This document shows, piece by piece, positions 49,627 through 58,716 of a stretch of DNA of 64,000 nt. The notes beneath the pieces were generated by a model. That model worked only from the letters and a program-made list of their open reading frames with translations, did no database searches and was not told the DNA's origin. Position numbers and translations under genes: made by a program. Origin of the DNA: Oceanicaulis sp. HTCC2633 (GTDB lineage: Bacteria; Pseudomonadota; Alphaproteobacteria; Caulobacterales; Maricaulaceae); assembly GCF_000152745.1 (NCBI RefSeq), contig NZ_CH672428.1, positions 3,070,488 through 3,134,487 of the forward strand, in the 5' to 3' direction. How positions within the stretch are numbered: position 1 is the first letter of the stretch; the number at the start of each line of letters is the position of its first letter.

Positions 49627-50670
49627 ATGACCCAGGACACGCTGACCCTCCGCAAGCCCGACGACTGGCATGTGCATCTGCGCGACGGCGCAATGCTGGA
49701 CTTCGTCGCCGATTTCACTGCGCGCCAGTTCGCCCGTGCCATCGTGATGCCGAACCTGACCCCGCCGGTGACGACGGTGGATCAGGCGATCGCCTATCGC
49801 GACCGGATCAACGCGGCGGTCCCGGCTGAACGCGGCTTCACCCCGCTGATGACGGCCTATCTCACCGATACGATCAGCGCGGACGAGATCGAACGCGGCT
49901 TCAGGGACGGCGTCTTCACCGCCGCCAAGCTTTACCCGCAGAACGCCACGACCAACTCGGCCCATGGCGTCAGCGACATCGCCAATATCCGCCCGGTGCT
50001 CGAACGGATGGAAAAGCTGGGCATGCCGCTCCTGGTGCATGGCGAAGTGGTCAGCCCCGACATTGACATCTTTGACCGCGAGGCGGTGTTCCTGGACACG
50101 GTTCTCGGCCCGCTCATCAAGGACATGCCGGGCCTGCGCGTGGTGCTCGAGCACATCACAACCGAGCAATCGGTCGAGTTCGTGAAGGCGGGCGGCGAGA
50201 ACCTGGCCGCCACGATCACCGCGCACCATTTGCGCATTGACCGCAATGACATGCTGGTGGGCGGCATCCGTCCGCACGCCTATTGTCTGCCCGTGGCCAA
50301 GCGTCGTTTGCACAAGCTGGCCCTGCGCAAGGCCGCGGTGTCCGGCAACCCGAAATTCTTCCTTGGCACCGACACCGCGCCCCATGAGCGTCACGCCAAG
50401 GAAAGCGCCTGCGGCTGCGCAGGCATTTTCAGCGCGCCGGTGGCGATCGAGAGCTACGCCCAGACCTTTGAGGAAGAGGGGGCGCTCGACAAGCTCGAAG
50501 GCTTCGCCAGCGCGTTCGGGCCGGCCTTCTATCGCCTGCCGCTCAATGAGGGAACGATCACCCTCAAGCGCCAGGCCACCGAGATTCCCGCCGCTCTGGA
50601 AGCGGGCGACATCAAGGTCGTGCCCTTCCATGCGGGCGAGAAGATGAGCTGGCGCCTCGTTGAGGACTAG
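49627..50670 (+). CDS. pyrC: Dihydroorotase (class II, PyrC)
   Basis: PyrC closes carbamoyl-aspartate to dihydroorotate in pyrimidine synthesis. The 347-residue protein is as long as E. coli PyrC (348). The binuclear zinc site is visible: HVH at residues 15-17, the carbamylated lysine in [11 protein letters not shown] near residue 100, histidines in LLVHGE and LEHITT, and aspartate in GTDTAPH. The ATG at 49627 is chosen because it begins the family's N-terminus. A strong terminator follows the stop. Confidence 0.97.
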   Translation: MTQDTLTLRKPDDWHVHLRDGAMLDFVADFTARQFARAIVMPNLTPPVTTVDQAIAYRDRINAAVPAERGFTPLMTAYLTDTISADEIERGFRDGVFTAAKLYPQNATTNSAHGVSDIANIRPVLERMEKLGMPLLVHGEVVSPDIDIFDREAVFLDTVLGPLIKDMPGLRVVLEHITTEQSVEFVKAGGENLAATITAHHLRIDRNDMLVGGIRPHAYCLPVAKRRLHKLALRKAAVSGNPKFFLGTDTAPHERHAKESACGCAGIFSAPVAIESYAQTFEEEGALDKLEGFASAFGPAFYRLPLNEGTITLKRQATEIPAALEAGDIKVVPFHAGEKMSWRLVED

Positions 50671-50691
50671 AGTCTCAAATTAGAGCCCATG

Positions 50692-50726
50692 AAAAAGCCG
50701 CCCTGCAGACTGCAAGGCGGCTTTTT
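50692..50726. terminator. Bidirectional terminator between pyrC and the alcohol dehydrogenase gene
   Basis: A perfect 11-base stem (AAAAAGCCGCC with GGCGGCTTTTT) encloses 13 bases and has A-rich and T-rich flanks, so it can stop transcription from both converging genes. Confidence 0.85.
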
Positions 50727-50745
50727 GTTTGAGCGGAGACTGCGC

Positions 50746-51801
50746 TTACGCGGCCGGCGCGTCCAGGCTGTTCATGTCAATGACGAAACGATAGCGCACA
50801 TCGGCTTTTTCCATCCGGTCAAAGGCGGTGTTGATCTCGTCCATCTTGATCATCTCCACTTCGGGCAGGATGTTCATCCGGCCGCAGAAATCGAGCATTT
50901 CCTGGGTTTCGGCGATGCCCCCGATCAGGGAGCCGGCGATCCGGCGACGCCCCATGATGGCCGGAGGAGTCATGAACTCCTCCATCGGGCCGACCTGGCC
51001 GACAATCGCGAGCGTGCCGTCAATGTCCAGAAGCGGCATGTACGGGGTGACGTCGTGCTTGACCGGCACGGTGTCGATAATGAGGTCGAGCGAGTTGCGC
51101 GCCGCCTTCATTGCGTCCTTGTCGGTGGAGATCAGAACCGCGTCCGCGCCCAGCTCCAGCGCGTCCTTCTCCTTGCTCGGAGAGCGGCTCAGCACGGTGA
51201 CATGCGCGCCCATGGCGATGGCGAGCTTGATCGCCATATGGCCCAGACCGCCCATGCCGATGACGCCGACCCGGCTGCCCGGGCCCACATTCCAGGTGCG
51301 CAGCGGGGAGTAGGTGGTGATGCCGGCGCAGAGCAGCGGCGCCGCGCGTGAGATATCCAGCCCGTCCGGCATGGCCAGCACGAACTCTTCACGCACCACG
51401 ATATGCTTGGAGTAACCGCCCTGGGTCGGCTCGCCGGTGATGCGGTCCTTGGAATCGTAAGTCGCGGTCATGCCGTTGCGGCAGTATTGCTCCTCGCCAT
51501 GATCGCACTGGTCGCAGTCCTGGCAGCTATCCACCATGCAGCCGACGCCCACATGGTCGCCCACCGCGTATTGCTCGACATCGGGACCGACCGCGATGAC
51601 CTTGCCCACAATCTCGTGGCCGGGCACGAGCGGCGCCGTGTAGGGGCCCCAATCGCCGCGGGCGGTGTGCAGATCCGAATGGCAGACACCGCTGTACAGA
51701 ATTTCGATGGCGACATCATTGCTGCGCAGCTCGCGCCGCTCGAAATCATAGGGGGCGAGCGGTTTGTCCGGGGCGTAGGCGGCGTATCCGGTGGTTTTCA
51801 A
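50746..51801 (-). CDS. Zinc-dependent alcohol dehydrogenase (YahK/cinnamyl-alcohol type)
   Basis: This cytoplasmic NADP-type enzyme reduces aldehydes. The 351-residue protein has the catalytic zinc ligands in GVCHSDLH and PGHEIVGKV. The structural zinc cysteines are in CQDCDQCDHGEEQYC, and the Rossmann motif GVIGMGGLGHMAIKLA is near residue 178. The start is a TTG at 51801 (MKTTGYAAY), with AGGAG 8 bases before it; the longer ATG form has no ribosome site. A strong palindrome lies 52 bases upstream. It may detoxify aldehydes together with the cupin gene. Confidence 0.93.
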   Translation of the reverse strand: MKTTGYAAYAPDKPLAPYDFERRELRSNDVAIEILYSGVCHSDLHTARGDWGPYTAPLVPGHEIVGKVIAVGPDVEQYAVGDHVGVGCMVDSCQDCDQCDHGEEQYCRNGMTATYDSKDRITGEPTQGGYSKHIVVREEFVLAMPDGLDISRAAPLLCAGITTYSPLRTWNVGPGSRVGVIGMGGLGHMAIKLAIAMGAHVTVLSRSPSKEKDALELGADAVLISTDKDAMKAARNSLDLIIDTVPVKHDVTPYMPLLDIDGTLAIVGQVGPMEEFMTPPAIMGRRRIAGSLIGGIAETQEMLDFCGRMNILPEVEMIKMDEINTAFDRMEKADVRYRFVIDMNSLDAPAA

Positions 51802-51852
51802 GGAACTCTCTCCTGAGACTGGCTGTGAGCTGTGGCTCATAGGTAGGACGAT

Positions 51853-51880
51853 GTACTTATATCGCAAGCGATATAAAGTA
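51853..51880. promoter_or_regulatory. Long palindrome upstream of the alcohol dehydrogenase gene
   Basis: TTATATCGC-AA-GCGATATAA (51857-51876) is a perfect 9+9 palindrome. It extends on both sides to TACTTATATCGC and GCGATATAAAGTA if one base bulges out. It lies 56 bases before the TTG start, within a likely promoter (TATAAG is read toward the gene). The size fits an operator for a dimeric repressor of MarR, TetR or HxlR type. No such regulator gene is adjacent. Confidence 0.6.
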
Positions 51881-51890
51881 ACGCCGAGGC

Positions 51891-52298
51891 TTACTCGCTC
51901 TGCTCTGGCGCGTATTCGGCGTCAGAAACGGCCGCGCCCCAGCGGACGGGCGAGCCGTTCTCGGCTTGCTGGATGGCGATATGGGTCATGGAGCGGTCGT
52001 CTTGCGCGCCATGCCAATGGTTGGTGTGAGGCTCGATCCAGACCATATCGCCTTGGCGAATGTCCTGACGGGCCTGGCCCTCGATCTGGATCCAGCCTTC
52101 CCCGTCCGTGACGATCAGCAACTGTCCCAGCGGGTGGGTGTGCCAATGGGTGCGGGCTCCAGGCTCAAAGGTGACCGTTCCGGTGGACAATTCCGCGGGC
52201 GAGGGGGCTGTGAACAGGCCGCTGATCCGGACCTGGCCGCTGAAGGTCTCGGCCGGGCCCTGGACGGTCTGTTGGTCTTCAAGATGAATGATTTCCAT
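51891..52298 (-). CDS. Cupin-domain protein
   Basis: The 135-residue protein is a single cupin barrel with the two metal motifs: HWHTHPLGQLLIVTDGEG near residue 53 and a later PHTNHWHGA near residue 95, giving His ligands and a Gln in place of the usual Glu. Small cupins of this type act as sugar, ketone or aromatic-compound modifying enzymes. The ATG at 52298 is used since the longer frame would run into the LysR gene. It is divergent from the LysR gene and 89 bases before the alcohol dehydrogenase. Confidence 0.88.
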   Translation of the reverse strand: MEIIHLEDQQTVQGPAETFSGQVRISGLFTAPSPAELSTGTVTFEPGARTHWHTHPLGQLLIVTDGEGWIQIEGQARQDIRQGDMVWIEPHTNHWHGAQDDRSMTHIAIQQAENGSPVRWGAAVSDAEYAPEQSE

Positions 52299-52342
52299 GG
52301 TCAATCCGGCCTCATAGTGATGAGGGCCAGATATAGCCACTG

Positions 52343-52365
52343 TGATAAATATGATTAGTATATCA
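52343..52365. promoter_or_regulatory. Inverted repeat in the cupin/LysR divergent region
   Basis: TGATA at 52343 and TATCA at 52361 are separated by 13 bases, in an AT-rich spot between the two start codons. LysR-type regulators often bind such interrupted dyads near their own and a divergent target gene. Confidence 0.4.
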
Positions 52366-52397
52366 AGCTGATTAGGGCTTATTCGGAATTGATATGA

Positions 52398-53309
52398 ATG
52401 AAACGGGAAGACCTCTCTGATCTGATGACCTTTCTGGCCGTGGCTGAAGCGCGCAGCTTCACCAAGGCGGCGGTGCGGCTGGGCACCTCGCAATCAGCGG
52501 TCAGTCAGGTGGTGCGACGGCTCGAAGACCGGCTGGGCGTCCGGCTTCTGACCCGGACCACGCGGAATGTCGCGCCGACCGAGGCGGGGCGCCGGTTGGC
52601 GGAGCGCTTGCGTCCGGCGCTGGATGAGATCGAGGCCGAGCTTGAAACCCTCGATCAGATCCGTTCGACGCCTTCGGGGCTGTTGCGGATCACCGCCACT
52701 TATGACTCCGCCCATGATCTTCTCGAGCCTGTGGTGAGCCAGCTGATGCAGGACTTTCCCGATATCGCCGTGGAGATCAGCGTGGATGCGCGCCTCGTTG
52801 ATATCGCCAAGGACGGCTTTGATGCCGGCGTGCGGCTGGGCGAGCAGGTGGATGCGGACATGATCGCGGTTCCCATCGGTCCCGATCTGAGCATGCGCGT
52901 GGCCGGCGCGCCCGCCTATTTCGACCGGGCGGGGCGTCCGCAGACGCCCCATGAGCTGACCGATCATGACTGCATCAATCTGAGGCTCCAGACCCTGGGC
53001 GGGCTTTATGCCTGGGAGTTCGAGAAGGACGGACGTCCGCTCAGCGTACGGGTGGAGGGCCGCTATACCAGCGATGACCCGGCGCTGAACATCAAGATGG
53101 CGCTCAAGGGCGGAGGCCTGGTCTGTCTGCCGGACCAGCTTCTGACCGGGCATCTCAAGACCGGGGCGCTGGAGACAGTGCTGGAAGACTGGTGCCCGCC
53201 CTTTCCGGGCTATCATCTCTATTACCCCAGCCGTCGGCAGATGACCCCGGCTTTCCGCCTGTTGCTGGACCGTCTCAAAGCACAGCGTCAGGCCCTGATG
53301 CGCGGCTGA
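52398..53309 (+). CDS. LysR-family transcriptional regulator
   Basis: The 303-residue protein has an N-terminal winged helix (residues 1-62) with SFTKAAVRLGTSQSAVSQVVRRLEDRLG, split here as the family helix-turn-helix region. A periplasmic-binding-protein-like effector domain follows (about 90-295). It resembles the group whose effector domain starts near LLRITATYDSAHDLLEPV. It most likely controls the divergent cupin gene and perhaps the following alcohol dehydrogenase. The effector is unknown. Confidence 0.95.
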   Translation: MKREDLSDLMTFLAVAEARSFTKAAVRLGTSQSAVSQVVRRLEDRLGVRLLTRTTRNVAPTEAGRRLAERLRPALDEIEAELETLDQIRSTPSGLLRITATYDSAHDLLEPVVSQLMQDFPDIAVEISVDARLVDIAKDGFDAGVRLGEQVDADMIAVPIGPDLSMRVAGAPAYFDRAGRPQTPHELTDHDCINLRLQTLGGLYAWEFEKDGRPLSVRVEGRYTSDDPALNIKMALKGGGLVCLPDQLLTGHLKTGALETVLEDWCPPFPGYHLYYPSRRQMTPAFRLLLDRLKAQRQALMRG

Positions 53310-53361
53310 GGCTGACCCCCGGATTTGCGCTTTCTCTCTGCTCGCACTACATCCCGCGGCC

Positions 53362-54360
53362 ATGACAGACAGCGCAGCCCCCCTCGACCGCCGGTTCACG
53401 GTGGCGCCCATGATGGACTGGACGGACCGGCATTGCCGCGCCTTCCATCGCGTCCTCACGCGCCGGGCCGTGCTCTACACCGAGATGGCGGTGGATCAGG
53501 CGCTGATCCATGGCGATGTGCCGCGCCTGATCGGCTTTGACGCCAGCGAGCACCCTGTCGCCATCCAGCTGGGCGGCTCTGATCCGGACATTCTGGCGCG
53601 CGCGTCGAAGATCGCCGAGGGCTTTGGCTATCTCGAAATCAACCTGAATGTGGGCTGCCCGTCTGACCGGGTGCAGTCGGGCAAGTTCGGCGCCTGCCTG
53701 ATGCGCGAGCCCGAACTGGTGCGCGACTGCCTGACCGCCATGCGCGAGGCGGTCTCGGTTCCCGTCACCGTCAAGCACCGGCTGGGCGTGGATGATCAGG
53801 ACCCGGAAAAGACCCTGTTCGGCTTTGTCGAGACCGTCCGCGAAAGCGGGGTGAAGACCTTCATCGTCCATGCCCGCAAGGCCTGGCTGAAAGGGCTGAG
53901 TCCCAAGGAAAACCGGGACGTGCCGCCGCTCGACTATGATCTGGTGCGCCGGATGAAGGCCGAGCATCCCGATCTTGAAGTGCTCTTGAATGGCGGGCTG
54001 GAAACCCTCGAGCATGGCATGGCCGAGATCCATGGCGCGGACGGGATCATGCTGGGCCGGGCGGCCTATCACACGCCGTGGACGCTGGCTGAAGTAGACA
54101 CCCGCATCTATGGCGAGGCGTCTGATCCCTGCGCGACGCCGTTCGAGGCGGTCGAGGCCTATCGTCCCTATGTGGAGCGCCAGCTCGATCAGGGCGTGAA
54201 GCTGCACGCCATCACGCGGCACATGCTGGGCCTGTTCGCGGGCCGTCCCGGCGCGCGCAAATGGCGTCAGGTGCTGTCCGAGCGCGCCAATCGTCCCGGC
54301 GCGGGCTGGGAAGTTCTGGAAGACGCGCTCGACGCCGTGCGTCCGGCGGCGGCGGAATAA
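53362..54360 (+). CDS. dusA: tRNA-dihydrouridine synthase A
   Basis: DusA reduces uridine 20 and 20a in the D loop of tRNA with FMN and NADPH. The 332-residue protein has the FMN-binding TIM barrel with FTVAPMMDWTDRHCR near residue 12. The catalytic cysteine is in VGCPSDRVQ and FGACLMREP near residue 110, HRLGVDD binds the substrate, and NGGLETLE leads the FMN phosphate site. The C-terminal helical domain binds tRNA. The length is usual. DusA and not DusB/C is indicated by the MMDWTDRHCR opening. Confidence 0.95.
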   Translation: MTDSAAPLDRRFTVAPMMDWTDRHCRAFHRVLTRRAVLYTEMAVDQALIHGDVPRLIGFDASEHPVAIQLGGSDPDILARASKIAEGFGYLEINLNVGCPSDRVQSGKFGACLMREPELVRDCLTAMREAVSVPVTVKHRLGVDDQDPEKTLFGFVETVRESGVKTFIVHARKAWLKGLSPKENRDVPPLDYDLVRRMKAEHPDLEVLLNGGLETLEHGMAEIHGADGIMLGRAAYHTPWTLAEVDTRIYGEASDPCATPFEAVEAYRPYVERQLDQGVKLHAITRHMLGLFAGRPGARKWRQVLSERANRPGAGWEVLEDALDAVRPAAAE

Positions 54361-54446
54361 AACCCTTTCCAGCCTTTATGTTGCAGCGCGCCATCAAACG
54401 GCGCAAAAGTGCGGCCTTCTTTCAGTTGACTTGAAAGGCTGGCCGC

Positions 54447-55265
54447 ATGGACGCCTCGCTCATCCCCTTCATCCTCGCCCTTCTGGCCGTCGGCGCCTTC
54501 GCCGGGCTGATTGCGGGCCTGTTCGGCATTGGCGGGGGCATCATCATGGTGCCGGCACTCTATTATGTGCTGACCGGTCTGGGGTATGAGGCGCACGCCA
54601 TGCACGCTGCGGTGGGCACCTCCCTGATGGTGATCGTGGCGACGTCCCTGCGGTCGGTGGCGGCCCACGCCCAGAAGGGGGCGGTGGATTTTAAGGTGCT
54701 CAAGACCTGGACGCCTTTCATCGTTCTGGGCGCGCTGCTGGGGTCGGCTGTCGCCGATCTTGCGCCCGGCCGGGCGCTGACGGGATTGTTCGGCGCCGTG
54801 GCGCTCTTGCTGTCAGCGCAATTCTTCTTTGGACGCCCGGACTGGAAGCTCGCCGACGATCTGCCGGGGCAGCCGATGAAGACCGTGCTCGGCATGACGA
54901 TCGGCATTCTCTCGTCGCTGATGGGAATTGGCGGCGGCGTGTTCGGGGTCACCCTGATGACCCTGCATGGCAAGACCATTCACACGGCTGTCGCGACCGC
55001 CGCCGGATTCGGCGTCGCGATTGGCCTTCCGGGCGCGATCGGCTTCATGATCGCCGGGCTGGATGAACCGGCCCGCGCGCCGTTCTCGGTAGGATATGTG
55101 AACATGGCGGCCTTCGTGACGCTGGCCGCTTCCGCCGTCTTTCTGGCGCCGGTGGGCGCGAATCTGGCGCACAGCCTGAACCCCAAACGGCTCAAGCAAT
55201 TCTTCGCCGTGGGGCTTCTCATCATGTCGCTGAACATGCTGCGCGAAGCGATCTTTGTGGGCTAA
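54447..55265 (+). CDS. TauE/SafE-family membrane permease
   Basis: The 272-residue protein has eight or so membrane segments arranged as two repeated halves, with the family motif GLFGIGGGIIMVPAL near residue 28 and its counterpart GIGGGVFGVTLMTLHG near residue 155. Members export sulfite or organosulfur anions, but the substrate cannot be read from the sequence. It ends in a four-base convergent overlap with the DUF1289 gene. Confidence 0.92.
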   Translation: MDASLIPFILALLAVGAFAGLIAGLFGIGGGIIMVPALYYVLTGLGYEAHAMHAAVGTSLMVIVATSLRSVAAHAQKGAVDFKVLKTWTPFIVLGALLGSAVADLAPGRALTGLFGAVALLLSAQFFFGRPDWKLADDLPGQPMKTVLGMTIGILSSLMGIGGGVFGVTLMTLHGKTIHTAVATAAGFGVAIGLPGAIGFMIAGLDEPARAPFSVGYVNMAAFVTLAASAVFLAPVGANLAHSLNPKRLKQFFAVGLLIMSLNMLREAIFVG

Positions 55266-55462
55266 CGCCTGCTCAGGCCCCGCTTTTCCCGATAGGCCGC
55301 TTCACGCGCCTTCAACTCGGGTTTTATCGCCAGACGCTCTTGCTGGCTCATGGTCATCCAGCGGCCCAGCTCGTCCAGGGTGCGGAAACAGCCCACGCAG
55401 ATCGCCGCGTTGGGATCAACCACGCAGACGCGCTTGCAGGGGCTCCAGATCGGTTCGGTCAT
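55262..55462 (-). CDS. DUF1289 small cysteine protein
   Basis: The 66-residue protein matches DUF1289, with the motif SPCKRVCVVDPNAAICVGCFRTLDE, four cysteines likely to bind a metal, and a charged C-terminal helix (ERLAIKPELKAREA). Its function is unknown. It shares four bases with the end of the TauE gene. Confidence 0.92.
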   Translation of the reverse strand: MTEPIWSPCKRVCVVDPNAAICVGCFRTLDELGRWMTMSQQERLAIKPELKAREAAYREKRGLSRR

Positions 55463-55590
55463 GGCCTGAAACTGGCGCGTTAAGGCTTCTGCTGCAAGCG
55501 CACTAGTGTTTCTTTAAGAAAACGGTATTTTGGCGAACCTGTGACAAACGCCCGAACCGGCGTGGGCCGTCATTAGGGGAATTCATTCAC

Positions 55591-56871
55591 ATGATTGAAG
55601 ATCTGGGTCTGCAGCTGCGCAGCCTCATCGGCGTGTTCGTGTTTCTGGCCATCGCCTGGGCGCTGGGGCCGCGAAAAGCGCCGCCGCTTGTACTGGTTCT
55701 GGGCGGCGTCGCCGTGCAGTTCGCCATTGCGATCATGCTGTTCAGCTTTTCGCCCACGCGCGCCTTCCTGTCCTCGCTGACCACCGTCGTCGAGGTGCTG
55801 CAGGCGGCGACAACCCAGGGCACGAGCTTCGTGTTCGGCTATCTGGGCGGGGGCGAGAACCCCTATGTGATCCGCGAGGGCGCCGAAGGGCTGACCTTCA
55901 CCTTCGCCTTCCAGGCCCTGCCCATGGTGATCGTGCTTTCGGCGATCTCGGCGGTGCTGTGGCGCTGGCGCATCCTGGAATTTGCGGTGCGCGGCTTCGC
56001 CAGCCTGTTCCGCCGCATCCTGAACCTGTCGGGCGCCGCTTCTCTGGGCGCAGCTGCGAACATCTTCCTCGGCATGACCGAAAGCCCGGTCTTGATCCGT
56101 CCGCGCCTGCCCGCGATCTCGCGCTCTGACCTGTTCCTGATCATGACGGTGGGCTTCTCCACCGTGGCGGGCTCGGTGATGGCCATCTATGTGAGCCAGC
56201 TCAACGCCGTACTCGATGACGCCGCCGGCCATATCCTGACCGCTTCGCTGATCTCGGTGCCGGCCGCCGCGATCCTCGCGCGCCTCATGCACCCGCAGGA
56301 CGAAACCGCCGAGCAGGCCGAGAAGGAAAATATCCCCGTCCAGCTCTATCACTCCACCATGGACGCCCTGACCACGGGCGTTGCGGATGGCGTGAAGCTG
56401 TTCGTCAACATCATCGCCATGCTCCTGGTGTTCACCGCCATCGTGGCTCTGGTGAACTTCATGCTGGGCGGGCTGCCGGACTTCCTGGGCGAGCCGATCA
56501 CCGTGCAGCGCATGCTGGGCTATCTGTTCTCCCCGCTGGTGTGGATCGCCGGTCTGCCGTGGAGCGAAGCGCAGGCGGGCGGCACCGTCATGGGCTTCAA
56601 GACGGCGCTGAACGAGATCTTCGCCTATGACGCACTGGCCGCGAACGCCGACGCGCTCAGCCCGCGCTCGCGCCTGATCCTGACCTATGCGGCCTGCGGC
56701 TTTGCCAACTTCTCCTCCGTCGGCATTCTGGTGGGCGGCTTGATCGCCGTGGCGCCGAGCCGCCGCGAGGACATCCTCCAGCTCGCGCCGCGCGCGCTGA
56801 TCTCCGGCACGCTTGCGACCCTGATGACGGGCGCGGTGATCGGAACCCTGCCGATGAGCCTCTTCAACTAG
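55591..56871 (+). CDS. nupC: Concentrative nucleoside transporter (NupC/CNT family)
   Basis: The 426-residue transporter couples nucleoside uptake to an ion gradient. It has about 8-10 membrane segments, the conserved GTSFVFGYLGGGENPY near residue 72, MTESPVLIRPRL near residue 162, and the C-terminal ALNEIFAYDALAAN and CGFANFSSVGILVGG. A strong terminator follows the stop. The longer 128-base upstream gap holds an AT-rich region that may be its promoter, with no clear box. Confidence 0.95.
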   Translation: MIEDLGLQLRSLIGVFVFLAIAWALGPRKAPPLVLVLGGVAVQFAIAIMLFSFSPTRAFLSSLTTVVEVLQAATTQGTSFVFGYLGGGENPYVIREGAEGLTFTFAFQALPMVIVLSAISAVLWRWRILEFAVRGFASLFRRILNLSGAASLGAAANIFLGMTESPVLIRPRLPAISRSDLFLIMTVGFSTVAGSVMAIYVSQLNAVLDDAAGHILTASLISVPAAAILARLMHPQDETAEQAEKENIPVQLYHSTMDALTTGVADGVKLFVNIIAMLLVFTAIVALVNFMLGGLPDFLGEPITVQRMLGYLFSPLVWIAGLPWSEAQAGGTVMGFKTALNEIFAYDALAANADALSPRSRLILTYAACGFANFSSVGILVGGLIAVAPSRREDILQLAPRALISGTLATLMTGAVIGTLPMSLFN

Positions 56872-56892
56872 GCGCTGACGTACGCAGACATG

Positions 56893-56929
56893 AAAACGGC
56901 CCCGGGAAACCCGGGGCCGTTTTTATTTT
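56893..56929. terminator. Terminator after nupC
   Basis: A perfect 14-base stem (AAAACGGCCCCGGG with CCCGGGGCCGTTTT) has a three-base loop (AAA) and is followed by TATTTTT. It serves nupC and also ends the converging acetyltransferase gene. Confidence 0.93.
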
Positions 56930-56947
56930 TTGGGGGGCAGGAGCGTG

Positions 56948-57670
56948 TTAATCCCCCCGCCGCGGAAAAAACTTGCTCCTTAGCCAGCCCAGCGTGGAAT
57001 TGCCCTTGAGTTGGTCGCGATAGGCGGCCTTCATGAAGCGGTCGAGGCCTTCGGCGTCGCCCAGCATCTCCAGCCGGGTCTTGAAGGGACCGTCCGGGTC
57101 GAGCGTCCTGATCGGCCGGGCCGGCGCGCCCGCCACGACCGTATTGGCGGGCACGTCCTTGGTCACGACCGAGCGGGCGCCGATGACGGCGTTGTCGCCA
57201 ATGGTGACGCCCTTGCCCACAAACGCCCCGTCCCCGATCCAGACATTGTCGCCGATGATCACCGGGGCGCTGGGCGGCCGGGCGGTGATCCGATCATAAA
57301 GCCCATGCCAGTCGCTGTCGGTGATGGTGACCGATTTGGCGAGCAGGGCGGCGTTTCCGATCACGATCTTCTCCGCCGCCAGAATGCGGATGCCGCCGGC
57401 GAAGAAGCAGCAATCGCCGATATGGATTTCGCCCGGCGCATCAGACGGCGACCAGACCGTGAAGCTGACCGGCTGGTCCTTGCGGCTGACGATATGGATC
57501 GCCTGACCGGCATGCACATTGGGCCCGAACACCTCCACATTCCACGGGCGCACCACCTTGGCGTGACCGCCCAGGCTTTCGAAATGCGGTTCGAGGAAAT
57601 GGCGCGTCCAGGCGTTCTCGAACTGCTCCCACAGGGCGTGCATCCAGTAAGGACGGTGGTCATGGCGCAT
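56948..57670 (-). CDS. Hexapeptide-repeat acyltransferase
   Basis: The 240-residue enzyme has a left-handed beta helix made of hexapeptide repeats (about residues 80-195) with the acetyl-CoA site region including [28 protein letters not shown] and AGAPARPI. Members transfer acetyl or similar groups to sugars or polysaccharides. The first 80 residues are an extra domain of unknown role, with a conserved [11 protein letters not shown]. It is monocistronic, divergent from the DUF3253 gene. Confidence 0.85.
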   Translation of the reverse strand: MRHDHRPYWMHALWEQFENAWTRHFLEPHFESLGGHAKVVRPWNVEVFGPNVHAGQAIHIVSRKDQPVSFTVWSPSDAPGEIHIGDCCFFAGGIRILAAEKIVIGNAALLAKSVTITDSDWHGLYDRITARPPSAPVIIGDNVWIGDGAFVGKGVTIGDNAVIGARSVVTKDVPANTVVAGAPARPIRTLDPDGPFKTRLEMLGDAEGLDRFMKAAYRDQLKGNSTLGWLRSKFFPRRGD

Positions 57671-57693
57671 GGTTTTGGAGTATCCAGCGAGGA

Positions 57694-57966
57694 ATGAGCG
57701 AAGATGTTATCGAAACCGCGATTCTGTCCCTGGTCGAGCAGCGAGGGCCGGATAAAAGCATCTGCCCGTCCGAGGCGGCCCGCGAAGTCTTCCCCGAAGA
57801 CTTCCAGTCCCGCATGCGCCATGTGCGCAACGCGGCGATCCATCTGGCCCGCCAGGGCAAGATCGTGATCCTGCGCAAGGGCAAGCCGGTGGACCCTGAA
57901 AACTTCAAGGGCGTCTATCGCCTCGCCAAGGCGCCGGAGGCGTCTGCGCCCGAAGGCGATGGCTGA
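57694..57966 (+). CDS. DUF3253 small protein
   Basis: The 90-residue protein matches DUF3253, a winged-helix-like fold with [22 protein letters not shown] and [27 protein letters not shown]. It could bind nucleic acid. It overlaps the uracil-DNA glycosylase-like gene by eight bases, which suggests a joint role in DNA repair or control, though that is an inference. Confidence 0.88.
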   Translation: MSEDVIETAILSLVEQRGPDKSICPSEAAREVFPEDFQSRMRHVRNAAIHLARQGKIVILRKGKPVDPENFKGVYRLAKAPEASAPEGDG

Positions 57967-58555
57967 GTCTTTCGATCAGCTCAAGCGTGAGATCCGCGCC
58001 TGCCGGGTCTGCCAGCCCCATCTTGGCCATCCCGTGCGACCCGTGGTGCGGGGCGAGGCGAGCGCCCGTATCCGAATTATCGGCCAGGCGCCCGGCACGC
58101 GCGTCCAGGCCAGCGGCAAGCCTTTCACAGACCCCAGCGGCGACCGCCTCAGGGACTGGATGGGGGTGAGCGAAGACGCGTTCTATGACGAACGCGCCAT
58201 AGCCATCACGCCCATGGGGTTCTGCTTTCCGGGCCTTGATGCGAAGGGGGGCGACAAGCCGCCCCGGCGCGAATGCGCGCCGCTCTGGCAGGACCGGGCG
58301 AGCAGGGCCTTGCCGAATGTGGGGCTGACCTTGCTGGTGGGCGCCCATGCACAGCGCTGGCATCTCGGGACTCAAGCCGCGAAGACCCTGACCGAGACCG
58401 TAAAGCAGTGGCGACTGCACTTGCCAGATTATGTTGCGCTGCCGCATCCGAGCTGGCGAAACACCGGCTGGCTGAAGCGTAACCCTTGGTTTGAGCAAGA
58501 AGTTTTGCCCGAGCTGAAAGCTCGCGTCCGCGAAATGTTGAACAGTCTAAATTGA
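57959..58555 (+). CDS. Uracil-DNA glycosylase superfamily protein
   Basis: The 198-residue protein has an N-terminal CRVC cysteine pair (residues 15-18). The UDG-fold motif IIGQAPGTRVQ is near residue 41, KPFTDPSGDRLRDWMG near residue 55, and the late motif LPHPSWRNTGW with the family histidine near residue 162. It is close to the YcdM-like group. Members remove damaged bases or act as DNA-binding proteins. It shares eight bases with DUF3253. Confidence 0.88.
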   Translation: MAESFDQLKREIRACRVCQPHLGHPVRPVVRGEASARIRIIGQAPGTRVQASGKPFTDPSGDRLRDWMGVSEDAFYDERAIAITPMGFCFPGLDAKGGDKPPRRECAPLWQDRASRALPNVGLTLLVGAHAQRWHLGTQAAKTLTETVKQWRLHLPDYVALPHPSWRNTGWLKRNPWFEQEVLPELKARVREMLNSLN

Positions 58556-58716
58556 CCGTACATTTACCCAAGTAAAACGGGCACTTGCGTGGACTTGTCG
58601 CAAAAGGTATCGAGACGGCGCACGCGCTGGCCCAAGGCTGATCGTGACCGCCGATGAAGCGGCTCCGGCCTTCCAGCGTCCCATTTTCGTTTCGCGACAG
58701 GAAGGACTCCCCGCTC

